DNA of 64,000 bases, taken from contig JACZZP010000008.1 of NCBI GenBank assembly GCA_015183035.1, positions 806,001 to 870,000 of the forward strand, given 5' to 3'. Positions 17,232-28,700 of this stretch are shown piece after piece (within the stretch, counting starts at the first letter, position 1; every line of letters begins with the position of its first letter). This DNA is from Meloidogyne chitwoodi (lineage: Eukaryota; Nematoda; Chromadorea; Rhabditida; Meloidogynidae). The translations under genes and the position numbers were made by a program. Below the pieces are notes generated by a model. The model did not search any database. It was given only the letters and a program-made list of their open reading frames with translations, and was not told the DNA's origin.

Positions 17232-18291
17232 ATGTTGTACGCAGGAATGCAGACTTTGACTTTTGCTTTTGACGAGCAAACGGTTTGTTACATTTTGTTT
17301 TTAATTAGAGTCGTTGAATTATTTATATGGGAATGTCTTAGTGAGTGCATTTCTTTAAGACAAATATGTTTAGAATATTGCGGTACAAAGTTTTTGTTAA
17401 TTTCATTTGTATCTGATTTTTAATTTCAGGATCCAAATGAATTCAAACTTTCGGAGCTTTTACTTGATTCAAAAGACTACAATTGTTTTACTGCGGCTAA
17501 TCCATTTGTAAAACCATCTTCAACTGTTTTCAAACTCGGCTACTTAGAAATTTTCGTTAATGATTTAAACAAGTATGTTGCTTAGAGGAATTTAATTAGT
17601 AATTGCCAAATTTAACCTCCAGGGTTTAGCTATAATAGGGGTTTGCTTGAGTTTTATAATGCAAACGCATAAATTTATTTTTTGCAAACGCATTATTTAA
17701 TTTTCTTATCATTTGGTGTTAATTTCGAAGCAAACTGTTATACGAGAGTCACATTGTGATATCTCAAAATCATCAAACTGAACCAAAATTTTCTTTGCTT
17801 AAGCAATAAACAACAATTAAACCCAGTTTATATTTTAACTAATTTCAGTTTTCGAATGTTGGGTCTCGATGGAGTTAATTTCACCACATTGCTTGCGTTT
17901 GATAAAGATCGTTTTATTATACAGCACACTCGTGGAAATAAAATCAAAGAAATAAAACTCAAAGATCCTTCATTTGCATATTCTTTCAACTTGGGAGTTG
18001 GAGTTGTTTTCCCACCTGATGACGTTGATATTTTTGGGAATCCTTTTGTATTCTATACATTCAATGGTTTACTCTTTGGTAATTTGATACATTTTTGTTG
18101 AAAATAACATAGCTAATTTAGGAAAGCTTATTCCAATTCGATTTTCGGATGTTGAATTATTTGCAAAAATGTCGGTGAAAGGAACAAATGTGAATATTTT
18201 TGAGCCTAATTTTGGGACCAAACGCTTCTCTTTTGGTGGTGTTATTTATGATTTCTCGACTTATAAAGATGATGATTGGCGTAAACTCTAA
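17232..18291 (+). CDS. SPRY-like domain protein
   Basis: Four exons, 17232-17282, 17430-17572, 17849-18078 and 18122-18291, encode 197 aa. The C-terminal half has the strand pattern of a SPRY/B30.2 domain: GVGVVFPPDD, then FVFYTFNGLLFG (the family's vfFTkNG strand), and finally EPNFGTKRFSFGG (the NFG.pF.F strand). The N-terminal part (ELLLDSKDYNC, YLEIFVNDL) is not recognised. There is no signal peptide, so this is an intracellular protein-interaction module and not one of the secreted SPRY effectors known from cyst nematodes. The SPRY call is inference from a weak pattern. Confidence 0.65.
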
Positions 18292-18850
18292 TTTCAAGTA
18301 AAAGGCTGTAACAGTGTTTTAAAGTTAAAAATTTATTTGGTTTGAATTTTTGTTGACTAAATTTCGATTTATTGTTAAAATTTATTCTATTTTTAGTGTT
18401 TGCTATTTAACATTAAGTGTTGTTTAGTTACAAATTTAATTTAACAAAGCTAATCTTCAATTTATTTGATCAACATCAAAGATAAAAGAATATTATAATG
18501 ACAATACGAGTGTTATTTTAGTTTTGTAAGTTCATGTATTGACTTGCCTCCTTCATTGCCAGGGTCATGTTTCTTCATTATAAAACTACAAGTGACATAA
18601 CTGCATGGAGAAGAATCTTTAGGCATTCCATAACATGAGAACTTTTAATTTTTTTATATTTTGAGAATTTTCGAATATTCTAAACACTTTAGCTTCTTGA
18701 AAAACCAGAGAAAGGAATGATAGTCATGTAGTTTTTCATAATATGTATTAATTATCGTTTAAAATTTTCTTAATAATATTCTAATTTTACCCAAATTTGA
18801 ACAGCGAAAATTAAAAAACATTTTTTCTTCATAAAAATCTAGAATAATAA
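18292..18850. other. Intergenic, nothing seen
   Basis: A+T-rich sequence without coding potential between the SPRY-like gene and the inverted ShK fragment. Confidence 0.5.
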
Positions 18851-19165
18851 ACAAATTAAAAAAAAATAATTTTAGCCAAATTGTGATTGTAATGTTGTAG
18901 TTATTTATGTTATTATAGTATTACTTGTTATTTTTCTACTTTTTTGTTTTCTTTTTCTTTCTTTTCCAAAACTTTACCACAATAACCACAAGTTTTTGGA
19001 CATTCCTTTTCCATAAATTTTTTCCAAATTTTTTCTTTACAAACTATAAGAATATTTTGGACATTCACTTACTCCATTTGGACCTTTACCATCTTCACAA
19101 ACTTAAAAAAATTAAAATTTATTTATTAATAATTTTAACCTCCACAGATTTGATTAATAAACTGG
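18851..19165 (-). pseudogene. Inverted, frameshifted copy of a ShK-gene last exon
   Basis: On the minus strand this reproduces the last exon of the gene at 21026-22308 together with part of the preceding intron and following 3' sequence (partner about 22010-22335). It starts as CEDGKGPNGVSECPKYSY, but an extra T after TATAG (…AGTTTGTAA… against …CGTTGTAA…) shifts the frame into an immediate stop. Upstream exons are absent. It is a truncated pseudogene left by an inverted duplication. Confidence 0.85.
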
Positions 19166-19565
19166 CCTTTCTATAATAAGATAACTTTTAATCCTTTTTC
19201 TTCTTTATAGATTTAGTGGTGTTAAAGTTCCTTTAAAAACCAGGGAAGAGAATGGAGGCCACAAAATATGTTAACTCAACTAAAACAATTTGTTTTTCAT
19301 GTTTATTAAAATATAAAATTTATATTTTTAAATATTCTTTTATAAAGTAAATGTTTACTTTGAGCAACTGTTTTTTTCCTTAAAAAATTTTTACAAGTAA
19401 ATTCTAAATCATTCTTTTTATTCTCAATATTATAAACAATTCAAACAATTATTTTCGGGAATAACTGCTCTCTCTGCGTGACCATTAAAAGTCAATTATT
19501 TTAAATTTATATATGTACTATTATTAATATTTAACTCAAATAGTCAAAATTTAAAATTAAAAATA

Positions 19566-20751
19566 ATGTTTATTTTATTTTTATTTATTTTTAATAATTT
19601 ATTTTATTTTTCTATAATTGCTTTACCTAATTTGAATATCAAAAATCCTTCATTAGACCAAAATAATCAAACTTTTCAAAATAAATTTCTTCAACGAAAT
19701 AAAAATTTTCAAAATAATCAAAGAAATATTCAAAGCATTTCTTCAATTTCTACTTGTTTATTATGTGCTCTTTGTGGTTTACCAGAACTTTCTTTGCCTT
19801 CTTCTTCTTCTTCTTATTCTGGTAGACCAACTAGTTTAGCACCAATAAATAAATGTAAAAATTAATTTAAAATTAAAAAAAAACATTTTTAAAAATTAAA
19901 AAATATTTCTTTTATTAATATATTAGGTGAAGATAAAAGTAGCAAATGTACTGAATTTGCCCCTTTATGTGATGATGGAATATATAAACATTTTCTTCGT
20001 TCACAATGTCCTTATACTTGTGGAATATGTAAAGAAACAAAAATTAATGAAAAAAACATTACAAAAACATTAAAAACAACAACATTAATTCCAAAAACAA
20101 CAAAACATATAAAAACTTCATTAAAACCTAAAATAACAACAAAAACATTTAAAACAACATTAAAACATTTAAATAATAGCAAAGAGAATAATGAAAAAAT
20201 AAAAGAAAATAAAAAAACAAAAATACCTAAATTAATAAAAGAAAATTCAAAAGAAATGGAAAAAACAAAAAAAACAATTATTATAAAAACAACAACAACA
20301 ATTCCAACAACAATTGAAGAGATTATTAGTACAACAAATGAAAGTTCTATTGAAGAAAATTTAGAAGATTGTAAGAAATATTAAAATTTTAATATTTTAA
20401 TTAATTTCGGATATTATTAAGAATATAATTTAATTAATTAACTTAAAGAAACAGAAAAAGATTATGGAAAAATAAAAGAGATTTTCTCTGCCTTTTTTGT
20501 TTCTTCCTTTTCTTTTTAAAATATTTAGCGTATATTTTTAAATTTAAAAAATTCCTTTTAGTTTTTAACATGTTTTTAATTATTCTTTTTATTTTCAATC
20601 TTTCATTTAAAAAAAATAAAAAAAAATTATTTTTTAATTTTAAGGTGAAGATATTGGTCAAAATTGTAAAGCAATGAAATCTGGTTGTCAAGATATTGGT
20701 CAACGTCATATTCTTGGCACTTTTTGTCGAAAAACGTGCAAATTTTGTTAA
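19566..20751 (+). CDS. Secreted protein with two ShK domains and Lys/Thr-rich linker
   Basis: Three exons, 19566-19854, 19927-20370 and 20645-20751, encode 279 aa. Residues 1-20 form a signal peptide (MFILFLFIFNNLFYFSIIAL). A Gln/Asn-rich stretch and a CLLCALC segment followed by a serine run precede the first ShK-like domain (CEDKSSKCTEF ... CPYTCGIC). A linker of about 100 residues made almost only of Lys, Thr, Ile and Asn follows (repeats such as KTTTLIPKTT). The last exon gives the second ShK domain (CEDIGQNC ... FCRKTCKFC). It is probably an extracellular protein of the cuticle or secretions. The ShK calls are firm from cysteine spacing; the role is unknown. Confidence 0.85.
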
Positions 20752-21025
20752 AAATTTTTCACACGAATATTTTTTGTTATTTTTATTATTTATTTGTCTA
20801 TTTATTATTTTATTATAATTTTCTTTGTTTTTTTATTAAAATATAAAAATTGCATCTGAATTAACAAAAAATAAATAAAAAGATTTTTGACTGTACAAAA
20901 GAAGCCTTTTATTATAATAATAAAATAAAAAAAACAAAAGAGAGATTATTGGTCATAAAATATATTTAAATAAATATAAAAGGTTTATATAAATTAATAT
21001 TTATTTATTTTAATTAAAAATAATA

Positions 21026-22308
21026 ATGGAAAAAAGAAAAATATCCAAAAAATATTTAAATTTATTTTTTATTTTTATTTCAATTTTTATTAAATATATT
21101 GAGACAATTAAAGTATTTTGTGGACGTTAGTTTTTTTTAGAAATAATTCTTTTAAATAAAATTAAAATTAAAAATTCCAAATTTTTTATTTATAAAATTA
21201 AAAAAAATAGTTAAATAATTTATAAAATTAAAAAAATATTTTTTAGCAGCAATTGGTGGGGGTTCAAATCCTTGTCAATCTCCTTTACTACAAAAACCTG
21301 GTCTAACATTAACAGAAGAATTAATGGATGGTCAAAAGGTCTGTTGTGGTTTTGATAAGCCAATAACTGGATATTTGCCTGATGGCCAAAAAGAAGATTC
21401 TAATGCACGAAAAAGACAAAAACGGAGTAAATTAGTTTGTAAAAGTAAGAAAAAAAATAAAAAATTTTATTAAAAAAATAAAAAATTTAATAGATGCAAT
21501 AACAATTCCAATTTCAAATGGTAATATTGTCCCAAAATGTCCATCAAAACTTTTTTATGATTTAAATAAAGATAAGTGTTGTCGTTATGAAAAGATAAAG
21601 AAGAATAATAAATTTAAAGATTATTTAAAATGTAAGGATTTATCAGCACCAGGTAGATCATCTGATTGCCCAGAAAATAGGCATAGATGTAATGATAAAC
21701 TTTGGTATGATTTAATGACTGAACAATGCCCTAAAACTTGTAATAGATGTGATGAATATACAAAATTAAATATATCACGAATTATTGGTATATTTTTATT
21801 TATTTGTTAGGGAAAAAATATGGGAAAATTTATGAAAAAATTTTTTATAAGAATGGACAGAATATTGCTTACCTATTTTAACTTTTAAAAAATTGGGGTG
21901 ATAAGAAAAAAGTGAAGCTTTGTCAAAGGGAAGGAATGATGATTTCTTAATCCTATTAGGATCAAATATCGAGAATTGGGATAGATGAGAAACTCCCCCA
22001 ATTTATTTTACTATTTTTTTAATCAAGTCTGTGGGAGATTAAAATTTTTGATAAATAAATTTTAATTTTTTTAAGTTTGTGAAGATGGTAAAGGTCCAAA
22101 TGGAGTAAGTGAATGCCCACAATATGCTTATCGTTGTAAAGAAAAAATTTGGAAAGAATTTATGGAAAAAGAATGTCCAAAAACTTGTGGTTATTGTGGT
22201 AAAGTTTTGGAAAAGAAAGGAAGAAAAAGAAAACAAAAAAGTAGAAAAATAACAAGTAATACTATAATAACATTAATTACTACAACATTACAATCACAAT
22301 TTGGCTAA
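21026..22308 (+). CDS. Secreted multi-cysteine protein with two ShK domains
   Basis: Four exons, 21026-21125, 21247-21444, 21494-21787 and 22076-22308, encode 274 aa. A hydrophobic N-terminal segment after basic residues (about 11-24) is a signal peptide or anchor. The middle has paired cysteines (KVCCGFDKP, KCCRYEK) in an unrecognised module. ShK 1 ends LMTEQCPKTCNRC and ShK 2 spans CEDGKGPNGVSECPQYAYRC to CPKTCGYC. The tail is basic, then Thr-rich (ITLITTTLQS). The last exon has a broken inverted copy at 18851-19165. It is the same general class as the neighbour at 19566, so the two may descend from an old duplication. Confidence 0.85.
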
Positions 22309-22741
22309 AATTATTTTTGTTTAATTTTTTTTAGGATTTGCTTTAGAATATATTAAAATTAAAAAAAAAGCTTAATTTTTTATTTGGTAAAATAATAATA
22401 AAAAAATATCAAAATGCGTGTAAATAATGGGTCATTTTTATTATAAATAGGCGGAGGAAAGGCAATAAATATAATTAATTTAAATTAAAGCTTTGAAGAG
22501 TATTTTTACTATGTTTTTAATAAATAACTGGGCAATAAATAAATACAGGATACAAACAATTTGCGAAAATGTTAATAATAAAAATGTTAGCCCGACATTT
22601 TTTTCTTAAAATTTTAATTTGTGTTAATATTCAATTTAAAAATATTTCCAAAAAATTAAAAAAAATGTCGGAATATAAAAAAATTAAATTTATTGAGCTT
22701 TTAATTAATTAATTTTTTTTTTTAATTTAAAAAAATAATTA
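22309..22741. other. Convergent intergenic region
   Basis: Lies between the 3' ends of the ShK gene (plus) and the DAAM formin (minus). A+T-rich; only shared 3' UTR territory is expected. Confidence 0.4.
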
Positions 22742-25700
22742 TTATTTTGAAACATTTATTGTTGTTGTTGTTGGGTATTTTATTCTAACAGATGTTCTTA
22801 ATCGATTTAATTCTTCTGAAAATATTTCTCCAGTTTGTAACATATTTACAATTGACTCAAAATCTTTATCTGCTTTTCCCACTCTTTCTCCATTTTTATA
22901 AACTCGAGAAACAGAAGAAGAATGTGATGAAACACGTCCTTTACAATTATTTCCTTCTTCTAAAATTACAGAATAATTGTTCTGATTTTAAAAATATTAA
23001 TTTATCAGAATATTCTGATTTATTCTGATTTTATTTTAATTAATTTAAACTAACTTCTTTTTTGATTAAATAATGTTCGTACAAGAAATTGTCGTTTTTT
23101 AGCTTCAATTTCTTCCCTTTCAGCCCAAACTGTGCGATGACAGTCAGCTAATCCAATAATACAACGAGCAAATGGACCAAAAAATTGATCAGAATGAGGT
23201 AAAATAATTTCTGAAGTTGAACGTTTTGATTCAATAGAAGCTCCAAATAAATGAACACAATCTGATAACTAAGAGAAATAATTAAATTTTATTTTTTTTT
23301 TAGTTTGAACTTTTAAAAAACATTAATTTTAATTAATTAATGCTACCGTATTTACTCAATAATTACTTTGAATAATTATTTTTCTTCATTATTTAATAAA
23401 TACCTTTTGTCTCATTTCTGTTAATTCTTCTCTAAGTTGAGTCATTTGTCTTCTAGCTTCTTCTAAAAATGTTTTAACAACAGGTACAAAACGATCAACT
23501 TGACTTGAACGTCCAATATTATTATTTATTTTTTGTTGTTGATGAACTGGTTCTTCTGGTGGTATTTCTCCTTTTATTTTTTCTTCTTTTTCAGAATTAT
23601 TATTTTCTTCTTTTAAAATAACATTATCAGATTCTTCAACTTTTTTTTTATTTGAAATTTCTTGATAATGTGTTAATTCTTCAACTAATTGAAGAACTGC
23701 CATTTCTAATTGAAATAATTCTTTCTATAATTTATTTATTTAAATTATTATATTTTAATTTTAATAAAAACCTCAAGTTGTTGTCTATCAATTTTAGCAG
23801 CTTCTAAGACAATATTCATTTCACGTTTTAATCTTAATAAATCATTCCATTTATATTCAATTTGTTCAGTTATAAAATGAAGTAAATTTCTATCTGAACG
23901 AATAACAGAACGAACAGAAGAAATTTGATCAAGTGAAGAAACAGTAAATCCTTTAAAAATAAATATTTTAAATAAATAATTTAAATAAAACCATAACAAT
24001 TCCCTAAACGTTTTCCTTCATTAAGAATATTTCCAATAGCAAGAATTAAAGCCAGAAATTGATTTAATCTTTTACTATTACAAAGTGCGTGTGAAGCTCG
24101 AGAAATTACTAGAAAAAAAAGAAATATTAATTTTAAAAAAATAAAAAATATTATTTTAATTTTATTTATTTACTTAAATTTTTATTTTTAAAGTTTAATA
24201 AAAAAAATTTTTTAACTATTACATAATTCCAATAAATACCCGATATCCTTTTAAAAAAGTCAAAAGAAAGGGAGGCTTTTATTAATTATAATTAATTTTT
24301 TTAATACAGTAAATAGGTGAAAACTAGAGATAGGACTGATAACGTATGTTCGTAGAATAACAATGTTAGCGACAGCGCTTTATCAACAATGTAGATAGCA
24401 ACAATGGTAGCGAAGGAAAGGACTTCGGTCGCTGGTCTTGGTGCTGATGAAGGGGACAGGGACTAGCCAGGTCCTAGTATGTGCCCGCTTGACTAACTGT
24501 TAGACTGGCTTTTATACTATATAAGCCTGACGACTTATATAGTAACAATCACACTTTTACACATATCCAACACTCACTTATAATATTAGAAAAGTTCCTA
24601 TTTAAAGAAAGGTTTTTTATCCACATAATTCCAAACATTTGTCAAACCTCAATAGCAAAACTTCACCTACAACGATGCAACAGAAACAAACGCCAACGAC
24701 GACGACTTCTAACAAAGTGAATACTATGTACAAGCATAACGCCATGCTTTTCTGCCTGATGAACATGACGGAGTTTGTGCTATTACTTGTTGTGGCTTGC
24801 TCGACACTCAGTACGACGGAACTCCGCGGAAGCTTCTACTACAACGATCATGTATGTTTTTAAAATTACTCAATAAATTATGATTTAAAATCACTTTTAG
24901 ACGAATATGATCCTAAAACCTGATGGACATCCTTGCGAACAATTCATCATATACAAAGTCGACAAATCGCCAAAAGAGAAATGGAATGAACACTTCCACA
25001 GCGGCTATGCTACACTGAAGAGCGAAGGCAGCAAAGAACCAAGTTCTGGACGTATTCTTACAGTTCTAGAGCGCAGCATTAAAGTCACTGCCGATGAAGG
25101 AAACTCAACCACTGGAGAGTTGAAGATGCGTGTATCTCTTCTTTTTGAGTGGAAAACTGGTAGAAATGTTTTTTTTAATATTTTCATTCGTTTGCAGGTC
25201 ATGGCCAGTTAGACATGCTACAAATTCCAGAGGAGGATGATAACTTGACGGAAAGCATTACTCAAGAGTATCTGAATACTACAATGAATATGACTCTAAC
25301 GAACATAACTTCAACAGACAAGGAGAATAATTCTACAACAATGGCTAAGATTCCTCTGCGTTCGGTCGTCAGTGTCTCACCTTCTATGGAGGCAGCATAT
25401 CTTGAAGAAACAAACATGTCTGCTACTGCTGATCGTCAAAAACAACCAGGGCTTCGTTTTCCCAATGGATCTCATGCCTTTAAGGTATTCCCTTTAATCT
25501 ATATTTTTATATTATTAATACAATTTTTAAGTTCACAAAAATGGAGGCTATACACGATGATCAGTCTGTCGACGATATGTTTGACCCATTCAAATATGTG
25601 GCTGTCCAGTTGCTCTTCTTCTCGCTGTTCAGTACCCTGCAAATGATTCTCCAGCTCTGTCGCTGTGTTTTCAGCGATAATAATGGACATTATTCGGTAT

Positions 25701-28700
25701 TAGTGGTGAAAATGTCTAATCTTATATTTTGATTATAGGTGTGTGAGCTGTTGGTTTTACTCTTCTCATTTGTCCTCTGGTGCATTATTTTGTCGAAAGC
25801 TTCCGTCACAAGCGTCAACTGGGACGCAATCTGGATGTGTACGAATTTCCGTCCGGAAAAACCTCAAGTCTTCCTTGTTACTGCGGTGAGAAATTTTGTC
25901 GATCACATTCAATTTAATTTTTATCTTATAGATATGTTCTTCCTTGCTGGTTGTACTCTATCTGTTCGAGGCTCTGTATGCATGCGATATGATGTTCGAT
26001 GAGTCAACTAGAAAGGCGCAGAGAGAAGTGAAGCCTAAAGCTCCCACTCCTCCGGAAAACAGCGTAGTTGCTGATTCACCTGCTACTACTTCAATTCTTC
26101 TGCCATTCACTGCCCAAAATCTTGGAGGCAATATTCAGCAAGCTAAGTTGGTTCGAGAAGACTTCTGCATGATAACAGTCAAGGATAACTAAATCAAAGT
26201 GATAGAGTGCATAAATATTGAGTGTGATATATAAATTGTGTGATAAATATTCCCTTCTATACCAATGTTATTTTGTAATATTATATGTATATGTTCTATC
26301 CCTATATTTCTATATTGAATGTATAATAATAATTATGTAATGTTATCTCAAAAATAATAAATTATATTTGTTTTTTGGGTAAAAGACTAGAAAGAACGGT
26401 GTCCAAGGAAATAACGAAAGATTTAAGGAGAATGATTCTGAGAACTCTCTGAAGAAAGGTTTTTACCCACTTTTAACATATAGGGCTTTTTGTTTTTCAT
26501 TTCATTAAAACTGGGCTGGAAGGAAAATTCCCTTAGCCTTACACATTAATTTTATTTATCAAACCAAAAAAAAATAAATTACCTAAAATTCCAGGTCTAA
26601 TTTCAGCACATTTTTCTTGAAAAGATCTAATAGTACATAAACATTTAAGTCTTTGTTCATATCTTGGTACTTGTCCCATTTCCCAAAGAAAACGATCAGC
26701 TAAAGCAAGTGATTGATATTGTTTTCTTTTTTTAATTAATGTTTCTTTCATTTTATTTAATTCTTCTTTAGCAGGAACAAATTTTAACATTTGTTCCAAA
26801 ACATCACGAGAAAGTCGACATTTTTCATCCATACCAAGAAGAGTATGTCTAATATCTCTATGTGACATTTTTAATGTTGCTAACATTATTGTACCTTTAT
26901 AAATTTAAATAAATTAAATTAATTAAAATTATATAACAATTTTGTGCTCTTCTAGAGTCAATAACACTTATTTGATCAATTTGTCGAAGAATTAAATTTT
27001 TATGTAAAGTATTATTAGTAGAACCTCCTCCATCTATTAATTGTTGTTGTTCATCTGTGGAAGACTTTCCTGAAGCAAATTGTTCACTTAAAGATTCAAT
27101 ATCAATCTAAAAAATTAAAAATAATTTAAATTTATAAATTAAACCTGATTATAAAAGTTTTCTTCTTCAATATTTTCCCAAATTGTTCCTTTTAATTTAT
27201 CTTTGGCAATTGGAGTCCAATTTAATGTTTTAACTGAATTTATTGGTTTTGGAACTTTTTTCTTTGGAATTGTTGAATCAGAAGAAGAAATAATTAATGT
27301 TCCATTTCCTAATCTTAATTGTTTAGCTGTTGGAGGAGGGGGTGGAGGTGCTTGACCTATTGGAGGACGAATTGGTGGTAATTGTTGAGTATTGCCAAAA
27401 ATGGTTGTTGTTGTATTATTAATAGAAGAATGAAATGGATCAGAAGGTGATGAAGAATATGAAGAAGATATTGAAGCTGAAGAATGTTCAGAAATTCTTA
27501 AAAAAAAAGATTTAAAAAAATTCCCAATTTTCATATTTAATTACCTAGAAAAAGAGACAAGAGATGCAGAGTCTTGCAAATCACTTAAACGATTTTCCAA
27601 TTCTAATGCTCTTTTTCTTTCTTCTGCTAATTCTTTTTCTGTTTCAAGTAATTTTCTTTCAAGTTTTTCATATTCAGCTTCAGTTCTAAGCCTTCCAAGT
27701 AATTCATTCCAATCTAATTTTTTATTATTTATTTGTTGTTCTGACAATTGTAAATCAGCCCTTGAAGGGTCTAAACCACCCATTGCACTTCTTAATGTTA
27801 ATCTAAATAAAATAAATTAAAAATTTAGGTAAACAATATTTTATTTTTTATAAAATTAATTTAATTAATTAATTTACTGTTGTAATAAAAGGTCAAAACA
27901 TCTCCATAAGGGAAGATGTCTTTCATCTGTTGGTACCATTAATAAATGTTGAAGAAGAGAAATAAAATGAGGTAAAGCTAATGTTTGATCTAATCTTTGA
28001 GTTAATACTTCAGCCATTACAGAAGGATTTTCAAAATCAATTGGTGATGTTGAACCAGAATCAGAGGTACTTTAAAATATTTATTTATTTATTTTTATTT
28101 ATTTTTTAATAACCTTTGCATTTCTTGTTCATCTTCTTGTCTCATCATTTCAAAAAGATCAATATGATCATCTAATGCAGAACCTTCCCCTTCTGGAGCA
28201 GCTGAACGAATTTGTTCTAAAACTTGAATAATTCCCAACATTAAAAATTCAAGTCGTAAATGTACACGATATTCTAATGAATGCTAAAAATGATAAAATA
28301 AATTTAATTAAATTAAAAATAAATAAATATTTTTATTTAAAATATTTTTTTGTTTAAAAATAAATTCAATAAATAAATAGATATTTTTGTTATGTTGCTA
28401 TTTTATATATTGATGAGTCAAAATAATAGAGTACATTTATTTAAACTACTAAATATTGTATTTACTTTATTTATTGGTGTTATATTTATAAAAATAAATA
28501 AAGAAAAAAAAGAAAGAAATTTAAGGTATTCAAAAGAAAAATATTTAAAAAATTAATTAAATAAACAATTTTTTAATATTTTTAATCAAAAGATCTCTCG
28601 AAAATTTGTTGACATTTATATATTATTTATTTATTTATTTAATTAATTAATTAAAAAATTGTTTTTTAAAAGAAAATTAATTTTGTTTTTTAAATGTACA

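Noticed and set aside
18925..19176. Plus-strand Phe-rich frame
   Set aside because: Reverse complement of the broken ShK exon.
20443..20709. Minus-strand Lys/Phe-rich frame
   Set aside because: Falls in an intron and last exon of the ShK gene on the other strand.
24325..24340. CTAGAGATAGGA word as the start of a second copy of the 16085-16327 element
   Set aside because: The body and right end of the element are not present downstream; only the terminal word matches.
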